The notes beneath the pieces were generated by a model. It was not told the origin of the DNA and made no database searches. It was given only the letters and a program-made list of their open reading frames with translations. The position numbers were made by a program, and so were the translations under genes. Of a stretch of 64,000 nt of DNA, positions 1 to 9,440 are shown one piece after another (position 1 is the first letter of the stretch; each line of letters opens with the position of its first letter). This DNA is from Chlorobiota bacterium (GTDB lineage Bacteria; Bacteroidota; Ignavibacteria; OLB7): NCBI GenBank assembly GCA_028287785.1, contig JAQBOZ010000019.1, positions 104,300-168,299 on the forward strand, read 5' to 3'.

Positions 1-1
1 C

Positions 2-1096
2 GGCGCGGTGGTGGCGATCGTGGGCGGGATAGAGATCTATCACCGGCTCGACGCCTCGGTCAAGGATTTCGACGTGGTGATGACGCCGTCGACGATCGCC
101 GCCGACAACGTCTCATCGGCGCTGCTGGAGATCAGGATCATCTCCCGGTTCGGCCACCGGCTGAACGTCCGCGCGCTCCCCGAGGCGCCGCGCATCGAGA
201 TCGTGCAGGGGAAGGAGCTGATCCGCAATGTCGTCTCGATGGGGGATTCCCTCCGCTACCGGCTGATCGCGGGAATTACGCCGGGGGAGGTGGTGGTGCG
301 GGTCCATATCGTCGGCGTCATTGCGCCGATCGAGGCAAAGCTCTTCCTGACCGCGTCGCTCGCCGACGGCAACCACAACGGCTATCCCGATCTCCTCGAT
401 CTCTCCTCCGAGAGCGACCGGACCGCGTTCCGCCGCTGGTTCACGACGATCGCGCTGGCGCAGCGGACGCATCTCGACGATCGCTGGCAGGATCGCGATT
501 GCGCCGGCCTCCTCCGCTACTGCTACCGGGAGGCGCTCAAGCGGCACGATAACACCTGGCTCCGCTCGCGGCAGTGGCTGGTTACATCCTCCATCCCGGA
601 CGTGCGGAAATACAACTATCCCGATGTCCCGGTCGTCGGCACGCGGGTCTTCAACGCCGGCGGGCGCGAATCGCGCGAGAGCGATAACGCCGTAAAGAAG
701 GTGTCGGGCGATCCGCGGGAGGTCGCATCGCGCGAGCCTTCCGATCGCCCGGCATGGCATCCGCCGCATGCCTCGCTCGCCAACTTCAGCGAGTTCGCGG
801 AGGCGGCGCGCCTGAAGGACAACTCCCTGGCGTTTCTCTCCCGCGATCCGGACGCGGCCCTCCCCGGCGATGTGATGATCTACCTGAACGATACCGAAAG
901 CCAGTGGCCGTATCACACCATGATCTATCTCGGCAACGGGATGACCGTCTACCACACCGGCCCCGATGGGAAGAAGCCGGGGATCGTCAAGCGGCTCACG
1001 CTGGCGGAGCTGGCGGCACACCCCAACCCACGCTGGCATCCCGTCCCATCCAATCCATATTTCCTCGGTTTCTACCGCTGGCGCATACTGATGTAG
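2..1096 (+). CDS. DUF1175 (YfaT-like) protein, 5' end outside window
   Basis: The frame is open to the window edge. The first in-frame GTG codons lie at 8 and 11, and the residues around them (GAVVAIVGG) look like the end of a membrane or signal segment, so the true start is probably upstream. Around residue 163 (counted from 8) is RDCAGLLRYCYREAL, and near residue 284 is GDVMIYL followed by HTMIYLG. These match the DUF1175 family, which in enterobacteria accompanies alpha-2-macroglobulin-like proteins. The Cys165 and the later GD...H arrangement recall NlpC/P60-type cysteine peptidases or amidases, so an envelope hydrolase is a reasonable inference, not a demonstrated activity. Family assignment is fairly sure. 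Confidence 0.75.
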   Translation, partial: GAVVAIVGGIEIYHRLDASVKDFDVVMTPSTIAADNVSSALLEIRIISRFGHRLNVRALPEAPRIEIVQGKELIRNVVSMGDSLRYRLIAGITPGEVVVRVHIVGVIAPIEAKLFLTASLADGNHNGYPDLLDLSSESDRTAFRRWFTTIALAQRTHLDDRWQDRDCAGLLRYCYREALKRHDNTWLRSRQWLVTSSIPDVRKYNYPDVPVVGTRVFNAGGRESRESDNAVKKVSGDPREVASREPSDRPAWHPPHASLANFSEFAEAARLKDNSLAFLSRDPDAALPGDVMIYLNDTESQWPYHTMIYLGNGMTVYHTGPDGKKPGIVKRLTLAELAAHPNPRWHPVPSNPYFLGFYRWRILM

Positions 1097-1144
1097 CCGG
1101 CAGGTTGTATCCGCTATTTCCATCCCTTCGCCCAATCGGCAATC

Positions 1145-1789
1145 ATGGACTCTTCATTCTGGCAGAATAGATGGCGGGAGAATCGCATCGGCTTTCATCA
1201 GGGAGCTGTCAACTCCAGGCTCAGACGCCATTTCGCCGAGATCGCGGGTGAGGCAAAGGAGCGGGTCTTCATCCCCCTCTGCGGGAAAAGCCTGGATATG
1301 CTCTGGATCGCCGATCAGGGGCATCCGGTGGTCGGCGTGGAGTTGAGCAGAATCGCGGTGGAGGCGTTTTTCAACGATAACGGGCTGGCGCCGACCATCA
1401 CCGAGCATGGTGCTTTTACATCGTATCGCGTGCGGGAGATCGAGCTGCTTCGCGGCGATTTCCTCAATCTCACCAGAGATGATCTCAACGGCGCAAGCAT
1501 CGTCTACGATCGCGCCGCGCTGGTCGCGCTCCCGCCGGAAATGCGGACCACCTACGCCGATGCCCATCGCGATATGCTCCCATCCGGCTCCAGAATCCTC
1601 CTGATCACGTTTGAATACCCGGAGGGCCTGCGCCAGGGCCCTCCATTCTCGATCCCGCTCGCCGAGGTGAAACGGCTCTACGGCGATGCGTTCGATATCA
1701 GGGCGATCGAGGACGAGACAACCCCGACCGAACGGAATGAGGAAACCGCCACGATGGTCGAGCGGACCTATATTCTCACGAAGCGGTAA
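1145..1789 (+). CDS. tpm: thiopurine S-methyltransferase family protein
   Basis: A 214-residue SAM-dependent methyltransferase of the TPMT family. The N-terminus has the family signature FWQNRW followed by IGFHQG and VN.RL. Next come the SAM-binding stretch FIPLCGKSLDMLWIADQGH and VVGVELS, an acidic motif near GDFLNL, and YDRAALVALP. Length equals that of typical bacterial Tpm (about 215). In bacteria the enzyme methylates thiopurines or selenium and tellurium compounds in the cytoplasm; the natural substrate here is unknown. It lies 48 bp after the DUF1175 gene on the same strand. The ATG at 1145 directly precedes the conserved first motif. Confidence 0.93.
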   Translation: MDSSFWQNRWRENRIGFHQGAVNSRLRRHFAEIAGEAKERVFIPLCGKSLDMLWIADQGHPVVGVELSRIAVEAFFNDNGLAPTITEHGAFTSYRVREIELLRGDFLNLTRDDLNGASIVYDRAALVALPPEMRTTYADAHRDMLPSGSRILLITFEYPEGLRQGPPFSIPLAEVKRLYGDAFDIRAIEDETTPTERNEETATMVERTYILTKR

Positions 1790-1836
1790 GCCCGCAGGGC
1801 GCGATCATCCCGCCCCGTAAACAACCGGAGCCCGCA

Positions 1837-2121
1837 ATGCCCATCAGGACCTACGTCAACGGCCGGGAAGTTCATAGCCCGGCGGCCCGAATGCTCGTGA
1901 TGGCGATCGTGATGTTCATCGCCGCGATCCTCCTCTCGGTCCTCTTCTTCGTGATCCTCCCGCTTGCGGGGCTGGCGATCGGCGCAGGGCTGGGCGTTGC
2001 CGCCATCGGCGGGGGATCGGCACTGCTCGGGCTGGTCGCCCGCCGCCGGTTCGGAGCCGGACGGAAACAGCTCGGCACGACCGAAAACGACCGGCGCGAC
2101 GACCGTTTTCTGAACCCGTGA
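1837..2121 (+). CDS. small two-helix membrane protein, unknown function
   Basis: A 94-residue protein with a short basic N-terminus, a first hydrophobic helix at about residues 19-45 (VMAIVMFIAAILLSVLFFVI) and a glycine-rich second hydrophobic stretch at about 47-68 (GLAIGAGLGVAAIGGGSALL). A hydrophilic C-terminal tail with arginines follows. No family is recognised. The ATG at 1837 gives the full helix pair. It follows tpm by 47 bp on the same strand and may be cotranscribed. Codon composition resembles the neighbours. Confidence 0.6.
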   Translation: MPIRTYVNGREVHSPAARMLVMAIVMFIAAILLSVLFFVILPLAGLAIGAGLGVAAIGGGSALLGLVARRRFGAGRKQLGTTENDRRDDRFLNP

Positions 2122-2268
2122 ATGCCGTCGCCCGTTCCGACGTAAAAAATAGACGCGGCGGTGGCTCGTCACCCCCAGGGCCCCCATATAAGCAGCAGAT
2201 CATCCCGTATCGGTAGGCATCTCCCGGCAGGCCGTTGCGATCCATCCCATACCCGATATCGATTATCC

Positions 2269-4656
2269 ATGCACTATCGCTACTCCGGCGCGACCCGTTC
2301 CGCTGACTGTTTCAGCCCGTCATCCGTCCATTGCCACCCGGCATCGAGCCATCCCGTCGCACGGAAAACATCCGCGGTGCAGGGGATTGCGGCGTTGCTG
2401 GTCATCGCATCGCTCTTCCTTCCGACCGGCGCGTTCGCCCAGCATTCGATGATGATGACGGGGGCCGACACCACCACCCACGGAATGCAGCCCGAGGGGA
2501 CGCTGAAGATGGTGGCGCTGCTGAAGAAGGCGGCCGAATCGTTCATGACCAACCAGAATCCGTATTCCAGCCTGACGCGCATCAAGCTCTTCGAGGAGTA
2601 CGCAAAGCAGGAACCGTTCAACAATTTCCAGCTCACGCAGGAGATGCTGAACGCCGGGCTGACGCGGGAGGCGATCGCGAAGCTGGAGGGGATGCGGGCG
2701 GCGCACAAGGGGCCGGATGCAACCACCGATAATATCGACAGGATACTGGGGATCGCCTATCTCAGAATCGGGGAACAGGAGAACTGCGTGGTCAACCACA
2801 CGGCGCAGTCGTGCATCCTTCCCATCCGCTCGGGGGGGGTTCACAAGCTCCCGTACGGCTCACGGTCGGCCATCGGCGTCTACACCAAACTGCTCGAACG
2901 CCATCCCGATGATCTCCAGTCGCGGTGGCTCCTCAATATCGCCTACATGACGCTGGGGAATTATCCCGACAGCGTGCCGGGGAAATGGCTGATTCCGCCG
3001 TCGGCCTTCAAATCCGATTACGAACTTCCGCGCTTCAACGATATCGCCCCCGATCTGGGGCTGGACACGCCGGGGCTCTCCGGCGGATGCGCGGTGGAGG
3101 ATTTCGACCGCGACGGCAATCTGGATATCATGGTCTCCGCGCTCGGCGTCAACGATCAGATCCGTTTCATCCATAACAATGGCGACGGCACGTTTACCGA
3201 CCGGACGGCGGCGGACGGGCTGACCGGCATCACCGGCGGCCTGAACATGGTCCACGCGGATTACAACAACGATGGCTATCCCGATGTATTCGTCACCCGC
3301 GGCGGCTGGTTCGGCACCTACGGACATCATCCGAATTCCCTCCTCCGGAACAACCGCGACGGCACATTTACCGATGTGACGATCGATGCGGGGCTTCTCT
3401 CCTTTCATCCCACGCAGACGGCGTCGTTCGCGGATTTCAACAACGATGGGCAGCTCGATCTTTTTATCGGGAATGAATCCACCCCGCCGCTCGATTCCGA
3501 TGCGTGCGAGCTTTATCTGAATAATGGCAACGGCACATTTACCAATATCGCAAAGGAAGTCGGGCTGGATTTCAAGGCATTTGTGAAGGGCGCGGTCTGG
3601 GGAGATTACGACAACGACGGCCTTCCCGATCTCTACCTCTCGATCATGGCGGGGCCGAACCGTTTATACAGAAACAACGGCAAAGGAAAAAACGGCAAAT
3701 GGAGCTTTACCGATGTTGCCGCGAAGGCGGGAGTGCAGGAACCGCAATTCAGCTTCCCGACATTTTTCTTCGATTATAATAATGATGGATGGGAGGATAT
3801 TTTCGTCTGCGGATACGGGCTCAACGGCCTGAGTTATATCAACAGCGCCACAAATATATTATCGCTCGTCGTGGCCGATTATCTTGGAATGCCGTCGGAA
3901 GGAATTCCCCCGAAGCTCTACAAAAACAACGGGGACGGCACGTTCACCGATGTCACGCATCAGATGCATGTCGATAAAATCATCCTGGGCATGGGAATTA
4001 ATTTCGGCGATCTTGACAACGACGGCTGGCCCGATTTCTACGTCGGCACCGGCGCGGCCGATTATAATCTGCTGGTCCCCAACAGGATGTTCCGCAATAA
4101 TGGCGGGGAATATTTCCAGGACGTGACCACCTCCGGCGGGTTCGGTCATCTTCAGAAAGGGCACGCCATCGCGTTTGCCGATATCGATAACGACGGCGAT
4201 CAGGATATCTACGAGGTGATGGGGGGCGCGTGGAACGGCGATGTGGCGCACAAGGTGCTCTTCCAGAATCCGGGAAACGGCAACCACTGGATTACGCTGC
4301 TGCTGGAGGGAGTGCAATCAAACCGCGACGCGATAGGAGCCCGCATAACGGTGCGGGTGATGAACGACGAGGGGATGCGCGATATCCACGCGACGGTTTC
4401 CACCGGCGGGAGTTTTGGATCGCAATCGCTGCAACAGGAAATGGGCCTTGGCGACGCGCACGGAATCATATCGATTACGGTGATGTGGCCGCGGACCGGA
4501 AAGAAGCAGGTATTCACCAATGTGGCGATGGATCAATCGGTGAAGATCCGCGAGGGTGATGCCGAGGCAAAGCCATTTCCAAGGACGGTGATAAAGATGG
4601 GGGACGGGGTCTCCACCGATGGCGATATGATGGGGCACCACCATCATATGGAATAA
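2269..4656 (+). CDS. secreted FG-GAP/VCBS-repeat protein with ASPIC/UnbV domain
   Basis: A large exported protein. The hydrophobic signal core GIAALLVIASLFLPTGAFAQ lies about 38 residues after the ATG at 2269. An in-frame GTG at 2377 would give a compact signal peptide and may be the true start; a GTG at 2161 is also open. The mature part opens with a helical TPR-like region (about 60-200) and then has several calcium-binding FG-GAP/VCBS repeats, visible as recurring DFDRDGNLDI, DYNNDGYPDV, DFNNDGQLDL, DYDNDGLPDL, DLDNDGWPDF and DIDNDGDQDI. The C-terminus (GNGNHWITLLLEGVQSNRDAIGARI) is an ASPIC/UnbV domain, and the tail is His/Met-rich. Such proteins are extracellular beta-propellers of unknown ligand. 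No T9SS tail is present. Confidence 0.88.
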   Translation: MHYRYSGATRSADCFSPSSVHCHPASSHPVARKTSAVQGIAALLVIASLFLPTGAFAQHSMMMTGADTTTHGMQPEGTLKMVALLKKAAESFMTNQNPYSSLTRIKLFEEYAKQEPFNNFQLTQEMLNAGLTREAIAKLEGMRAAHKGPDATTDNIDRILGIAYLRIGEQENCVVNHTAQSCILPIRSGGVHKLPYGSRSAIGVYTKLLERHPDDLQSRWLLNIAYMTLGNYPDSVPGKWLIPPSAFKSDYELPRFNDIAPDLGLDTPGLSGGCAVEDFDRDGNLDIMVSALGVNDQIRFIHNNGDGTFTDRTAADGLTGITGGLNMVHADYNNDGYPDVFVTRGGWFGTYGHHPNSLLRNNRDGTFTDVTIDAGLLSFHPTQTASFADFNNDGQLDLFIGNESTPPLDSDACELYLNNGNGTFTNIAKEVGLDFKAFVKGAVWGDYDNDGLPDLYLSIMAGPNRLYRNNGKGKNGKWSFTDVAAKAGVQEPQFSFPTFFFDYNNDGWEDIFVCGYGLNGLSYINSATNILSLVVADYLGMPSEGIPPKLYKNNGDGTFTDVTHQMHVDKIILGMGINFGDLDNDGWPDFYVGTGAADYNLLVPNRMFRNNGGEYFQDVTTSGGFGHLQKGHAIAFADIDNDGDQDIYEVMGGAWNGDVAHKVLFQNPGNGNHWITLLLEGVQSNRDAIGARITVRVMNDEGMRDIHATVSTGGSFGSQSLQQEMGLGDAHGIISITVMWPRTGKKQVFTNVAMDQSVKIREGDAEAKPFPRTVIKMGDGVSTDGDMMGHHHHME

Positions 4657-4727
4657 GTTCTGCCCGATCGGTCCTTTTCATGCGGATTGTGGATAGGCCG
4701 AATTGCTGTCTCCCCCGCCAGGACTGA

Positions 4728-5460
4728 TCATGCAAGGCCATCGAGCATTCCCGTCCGGCTTAGTGACTCGCGGTCCTGTTTCGTCAATCGCATATAGAAT
4801 TGCTGCGAATGCTCCCCTTCCCCGCCGTGCCACAGGATGGCCTCCTCAAGATTCCTGGCGCGCCCATCATGCAGAAATCGGGTGTGACCATTTACATTAT
4901 GGACAAGGCCGATTCCCCAGAGTGGAGCGGTGCGCCAACGGCCGAGCACCGTATCGCCGGATTCATGGTCCGGGATATAATTCGGTCTTCCCGATATACC
5001 ATCATGATTCATATCGTTCGGATCGGCAAGATTGAGAATATCGTTTTCGGGAATCGCTTCGAGGAGACCAAGACCAAAATCCGCCGGGGCAACCCGGGGG
5101 AGATCAGGACATTCCCATTCATCTCTCCATACGCAAGATCCCGGAATCGGTACGTCGGGGCCATCAGCGTATACGACGTACCATCGGCGAACTCTCCGAC
5201 AATCTGGCGTGACAGTATCTCAAAGCTCCCCTCGGGAGCCATTCCCGCGCGTGCATGATAGTTGAGCTGAGCGCCGTACGCCGGATGAGGCAGTGGTGAA
5301 TCGTGGTTTGCCGAACGCACGCTCAGGAGCATCGCGATCGACGTGGGAGGCTCGCCGGGGCTGAGCGGAGGACGTCCCCTGCCGTCCTTGAAATGGCACC
5401 CTGTATAGGTGTAAATGATACGTCGCCCGGGCATGTCGAGATTGGCCGATCCGTGAGATG
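4728..5460 (-). pseudogene. decayed DUF1111 di-haem oxidoreductase
   Basis: Reading the minus strand from about 5460, there is a haem-motif-like stretch TGCHFKDGRGRPP with downstream P.YGAQL, MAPEGSFEI and EFADGTSY, all typical of DUF1111 (thiol-oxidoreductase-like di-haem c-type proteins). The first haem cysteine is lost: the motif reads YTGCH, with TAT where TGT would give Cys. After NGNVLIS the frame shifts by one base in a C run (near 5096). The second frame continues PRVAPADFGLGLLEAIPEND and DGISGRPN. After VLGR it jumps directly to WRTAPLWGIGL, so the central block carrying the second haem site is missing. It ends with FLHDGRARNLEEAILWHGGE. The N-terminus is unrecognisable. Three independent lesions make this a clear pseudogene. 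Confidence 0.88.
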
Positions 5461-5735
5461 CAGCGGGCGGTCAGCCGAAATTTAATTGGAAGCATATGGC
5501 GTCTCCGGAGGTGATGCCCTCCCATCATATCCCAGTGCTTAGTCGAGCTCGTAGTTCCGCGTTCCAGGATGATGGAGTCTTCCTTCTGGCTGACATAGTG
5601 TAAGAGGCTATCACTTGTCATTTTTGCACATCGGCATTGCCGCGATGAGAATTCTCCGCGGAGAACGGCCTGTTTCATTCGTGGTAATTGAAGAAAATGG
5701 TGATGAAAATCCCGCGCATTTCGACTCATTCCCCC

Positions 5736-6713
5736 CTACCCCCGCACAAGCTCATCCGCCCTTCGCAACATATCCAGCGCCTTTACCTCGGTGGTCTGCC
5801 CCGCAACCCAGGCATATCCCGCCTCCAGAAGCCGATCATACTCGGCATCGCTCATGGATTCGATCCTTCGGAGAAGTTCATCGGCGGTGGAATAGATGAC
5901 GCAGTTTGTAGCGTCCAGGCCGAGAGGGGCATTGTCGGGGAACTTCGCCGTCAGATCGCGGAAGCAGATCACGGCGCCGTTGGCGGGGATCTCATAATGG
6001 CGCAGGCAGTCCCAGCCGTTGCGCCGCGTGGTCACGCCGAACCGCGACGCCTGGATATTCCCGTAATATTCGCTCTCCCGGCTGAACACATGCCCCGTCG
6101 ATGGCGCATCCCTCAGCGCCGGATGCTCCGCCAGCTCGCGATCGACGATATGCGATGGAAAGATTCGCGTCTTGTCGGCGCGCGTAATGCCGCGCGTGAT
6201 CTTCTCGCTCGGAATCGCGAATGTGATGGGGAGAACGTTGCGATGAAACGCTCTGCGATTGTAGAGAAATTTCGGAACCAGCTTGTAGTTATAATAATAC
6301 GATGCCTTCGGCTGAAGCTCCCGCTTGAAGTACGGATATTTCCGGGCGGAAAGAAGAATCGAGTTGAGATCCTCTCCATCGAGCAGAATTGTTTTTTTCG
6401 GATCGAGATATGGCTGGAACCTGCGAAAGAAATCCGGGGTGCGGTGGATCGATCCGAGGATTATTCTGTCGAAATATCCCGCTTTCACCCGCGCGTCGAT
6501 ATCCGTTCTATCCACGGGAATATCCTCGAGCGTGCGCCAGATCGTAAAGAGCCTGCCGTACATCTCCTCCGGTGCGCGCGCGGAAAAATTCCGGTACATC
6601 ACATCCTTTTTCGGATAATCGACGCACTGCGCGCCGAACGCCGAACGGAGGCCGTGCAGATAGGCATCCTCCAGGTTGTCCTGGCCTGATGATGTGATGT
6701 AGAGAATATTCAT
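5736..6713 (-). CDS. glycosyltransferase-like protein (CgeB/exostosin-type C-terminus)
   Basis: A 325-residue cytoplasmic protein beginning MNILYITSSGQDNLEDAYLHGL, a Rossmann-like start common in family-1-type glycosyltransferases. Near the C-terminus is SRFGVTTRRNGWDCLRHYEIPANGAVICFRDL, which resembles the region after the acceptor site in CgeB-like and exostosin-like transferases, where the donor sugar is handled. After it comes a helical stretch with LLRRIESMSDAEYDRLLEAGYAW, also usual in those families. A role in surface glycan or protein glycosylation is inferred. It stands alone between a pseudogene and a repeat-filled spacer. Family-level call only. Confidence 0.55.
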   Translation of the reverse strand: MNILYITSSGQDNLEDAYLHGLRSAFGAQCVDYPKKDVMYRNFSARAPEEMYGRLFTIWRTLEDIPVDRTDIDARVKAGYFDRIILGSIHRTPDFFRRFQPYLDPKKTILLDGEDLNSILLSARKYPYFKRELQPKASYYYNYKLVPKFLYNRRAFHRNVLPITFAIPSEKITRGITRADKTRIFPSHIVDRELAEHPALRDAPSTGHVFSRESEYYGNIQASRFGVTTRRNGWDCLRHYEIPANGAVICFRDLTAKFPDNAPLGLDATNCVIYSTADELLRRIESMSDAEYDRLLEAGYAWVAGQTTEVKALDMLRRADELVRG

Positions 6714-6829
6714 CGGTTAATTCAGAATCTCGAATACGTCAACAGCGATCAGATGCAGAGCGGCCGGGCATAGGCAATTGAAGCAATCCTCCCGAACCCC
6801 GCAGCGAACAGGGAACCGGCACGGCAGAT

Positions 6830-7122
6830 GAGAGCAACTCGGTTTAAATCCACCCTCAGGTATGCTGAACGGTCATCCATCAACGATCTCTTCATCGCTC
6901 TTCAAGCTCCGTAGGAGCGCACCGGTTATAGTAACGATGCCCCTATTTTCACTCAAGCTCCATCGGAGCGTACCATATAAATGCGGGGATGGCACGCTCC
7001 GATGGAGCTTTAGATCATGGAAGAGGTGATATTACCACAACCGGCTCGCCCCGATGGGCTATGAAGACTGATGCTTCACTCAGCGTACGTCGAAGACGCT
7101 TATCTCAACCTGAGTCACTGCC
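6830..7122. repeat. dispersed palindromic repeat R1, copy 1 (MITE-like)
   Basis: This copy aligns over its length with 10347-10655 and 63811-64000. The core is a near-perfect inverted repeat, AAGCTCCATCGGAGCGTACC at 6955-6974 and its complement (one mismatch) at 6991-7010. Outside it lie the shared blocks CTTCAAGCTCCGTAGGAGCG and ACAACCGGCTCGCCCCGAT. The ends are worn: the left reads GAGAGCAACTCGGTTT and the right AACCTGAGTCACTGCC, compared with GGTAGTGACTCAGTTT in fresher copies. No target duplication is visible, so this looks like an old insertion. The right end merges with repeat R2. Confidence 0.8.
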
Positions 7123-7213
7123 GAGCGCGAGCGACTGAGGCGTCCGTCTGGACGCCTCAGTGAGCGAACGGTGAAGGCCAACGCCGCAGATGATCGTTGT
7201 TCAACAGTCTGTC
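7081..7213. repeat. dispersed repeat R2, copy 1, abutting recG stop
   Basis: Shares CAGCGTACGTCGAAGACGC and GTGAAGGCCAACGCCGCAGA, then TTCAACAGTCTG, with 34621-34754. Partial matches occur at 11217-11314 and, inverted, at 44381-44448. It contains a perfect hairpin, CTGAGGCGTCC-GTCT-GGACGCCTCAG, near 7135-7160. The last bases overlap the recG stop codon, so the hairpin sits about 50 bp downstream of recG. No T-tract follows, so a simple intrinsic terminator is unlikely; a REP-like element is the better label. Confidence 0.75.
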
Positions 7214-9431
7214 AGCCGACATCGGCATACTGCATCGACCGGCGCAACGCCGATGCAACCGCGGCTTTTATTGTTTCATGCTCCGGGTTTGCCAGATCGG
7301 GATCGGATTCCGCAACGGCAAATGCCGCCTCGCGCGCCTCCGCGATAATCGGCCCGTCGGTGACAAGGTTGGCGTGCTTGAATTCCGGCAGGCCGCTCTG
7401 TCGCGTGCCGACCATATCGCCGGGGCCGCGCAGTTCCAGATCGATCTCGCTGATTTTAAATCCGTCGTTTGTGTCCACCATCGCCTGAAGCCTGCGGATC
7501 ACCGCCTTCCGCTCCTGGCGCGCCTCGTTCTGCGACATCCCGGCGCGCAACTGATAGCGGAAATGATCCTTCGCAATCAGGATGCAGTACGACTGGTCCG
7601 CCCCGCGCCCCACGCGACCGCGAAGCTGGTGGAGCTGCGAAAGGCCGAACCGCTCCGAGTTCTCGATCACCATCACGCTGGCATTCGGTACATCGATCCC
7701 CACCTCGATCACCGTCGTGGCAATCATCACGTCGATTTTCCGTTCGAGAAAATCGCGCATCGCGTCGTCTTTTTCATACCAGAGCATCTGCCCGTGCAGC
7801 AGGCCGAGCTTCATATCGGAAAAGACCGCCTCGGCGAGAAATTCATAATGCTCCACCGCGGATTTCAGCTCGAGCTTTTCCGATTTTTCCACGAGCGGAT
7901 AGACCACATACGCCTGCCGGCCGCCTCGAACCTCGCTCCGCACAAATTCCCAGACCGTCTCCATCTGATTTTCAAACCGGATCGCCGTGCGGATCGGCTT
8001 TCGGTTTGCCGGCAGCTCATCGATAATCGAGACATCAAGATCGCCGTAAAGCGTCATCGTCAGCGTCCGGGGAATCGGCGTCGCGGTCATGATCAGCGCG
8101 TCCGGCCGGCGCCCCTTGTTCCGCAGCGATGCCCGCTGATCCACGCCGAAGCGATGCTGCTCATCGATCACCACCAGCCCCAGATTCTGATATTCCACAT
8201 CATCCTGAAAAAGCGCGTGCGTTCCGATCACGATATTCGCGATGCCGTTCCGCATATCGTAGAGAATTTCCTCGCGCATTTTCTTTTTCAGCCCGCCGAC
8301 AAGCTGCACGACCTTTACCGGCAGCCCCTCCAGCAATCGCCGCAATGTCTGAAGATGCTGCTCCGCCAGGATTTCCGTGGGGGCCATGAACGCGCATTGA
8401 TAGCCGTTCTCCACCGCAACCAGCATCACCAGCAGCGCGACGATCGTCTTGCCGGAGCCGACATCCCCCTGCAACAGCCGGTTCATCGCGTTGGGAAGCG
8501 CCATGTCGGCAAGGATTTCCCGGAGTGCGCGCTTCTGAGCGCCGGTCAGCGTAAAGCCGAGCTTTTCGAGAAGCTGGCGGGAGAGATCGCTCTTCGTGTC
8601 GAAGGATATTCCCGGCTCGTTCGTCCTGACGATCTCCTTCCGGAGCGCGAGGCCAAGCTCGAAAAAGAAAAGCTCCTCGAACTTCATCCGGTGGAGCGCG
8701 CGTGCCAGCGATTCCTCGCTGTCGGGAAAGTGCATCTGGCGGACGGCGGCGGCCAGCGGCATCAGATTATGCGCGGCGATCATCTTATCGCTCAACGATT
8801 CGGCAAGCTCCTCCGGGCCGAACTGCTCGAAAAGATTTTCCATCAGCGTCCGCATCGTCCGCGACGTAAGCCCGGCTGATTTCATCTTCGCCCCCTCGCG
8901 ATACTGCGGGATGATCCGGCCGCCATGAATCATCCGCTCCTCCTCCTGCTCCAGCCGCTCCATCTCCGGGTGCGTCCACTGAAGCGATCCGCCGAAGATC
9001 TCCGGCGCGCCGCTGATGGCGAGAAGATCGCCCGGCTGAAACGCCTTGATAAACCACTGCGCCCCCTGAAAAAAGACCAGGTTCGCCTCCCCCGTCGCAT
9101 CGGCCACCCGCATCGACAACCGCTTCCGTCCCTTGCCGGTCTCGAAAAGCTGCATCCGCTTCACCTCCACGATCGCCGTCACCTGATCGGGAAGCCCCTC
9201 CTCGCCGCCAAGCTGAATTCTGATCTGACGCAACGGAAGCACCGTCCGCCGATCCAGGTAGGAGCGCGGGGTGAACAGAAGAAGATCGTGGATGGTGCGG
9301 ACGCCAAGCTCCGCCAGCGCTGCCGCCCGCGCCGGGCCGATCCCTTTTATATATTGAAGCGGGGAGACTGATTCGTTTTCGTGCCGCTCCGTCCGCTGTT
9401 CGGTATCCTTTGCTGGAGTTTTCTTTGCCAT
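7212..9431 (-). CDS. recG: ATP-dependent DNA helicase RecG
   Basis: A 739-residue superfamily-2 helicase that remodels stalled replication forks and Holliday junctions. The N-terminus carries a helix-hairpin-like stretch (YIKGIGPARAAALAELGVRTI) and the wedge OB domain. Helicase motifs are clear: Walker A GDVGSGKTIVALL, motif Ia MAPTEILAEQH, the DEQH box in VVIDEQHRFGVDQR, motif III TATPIPRTLTMTLYGDLDVS with DELPANRKPI, and in the second RecA lobe TTVIEVGIDVPNA and QLHQLRGRVGRG. The C-terminal RecG lid region is present. Length is slightly above the usual 690-700 because of a lysine-rich N-terminal extension (MAKKTPAKDTEQRTERHENE). The ATG at 9431 is the first in frame. Confidence 0.97.
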   Translation of the reverse strand: MAKKTPAKDTEQRTERHENESVSPLQYIKGIGPARAAALAELGVRTIHDLLLFTPRSYLDRRTVLPLRQIRIQLGGEEGLPDQVTAIVEVKRMQLFETGKGRKRLSMRVADATGEANLVFFQGAQWFIKAFQPGDLLAISGAPEIFGGSLQWTHPEMERLEQEEERMIHGGRIIPQYREGAKMKSAGLTSRTMRTLMENLFEQFGPEELAESLSDKMIAAHNLMPLAAAVRQMHFPDSEESLARALHRMKFEELFFFELGLALRKEIVRTNEPGISFDTKSDLSRQLLEKLGFTLTGAQKRALREILADMALPNAMNRLLQGDVGSGKTIVALLVMLVAVENGYQCAFMAPTEILAEQHLQTLRRLLEGLPVKVVQLVGGLKKKMREEILYDMRNGIANIVIGTHALFQDDVEYQNLGLVVIDEQHRFGVDQRASLRNKGRRPDALIMTATPIPRTLTMTLYGDLDVSIIDELPANRKPIRTAIRFENQMETVWEFVRSEVRGGRQAYVVYPLVEKSEKLELKSAVEHYEFLAEAVFSDMKLGLLHGQMLWYEKDDAMRDFLERKIDVMIATTVIEVGIDVPNASVMVIENSERFGLSQLHQLRGRVGRGADQSYCILIAKDHFRYQLRAGMSQNEARQERKAVIRRLQAMVDTNDGFKISEIDLELRGPGDMVGTRQSGLPEFKHANLVTDGPIIAEAREAAFAVAESDPDLANPEHETIKAAVASALRRSMQYADVG

Positions 9432-9440
9432 CGTCTTAAT

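Noticed and set aside
5220..5729. 169-codon minus ORF overlapping the DUF1111 remnant
   Set aside because: Wrong frame: the recognisable haem-protein residues are in the neighbouring frame.
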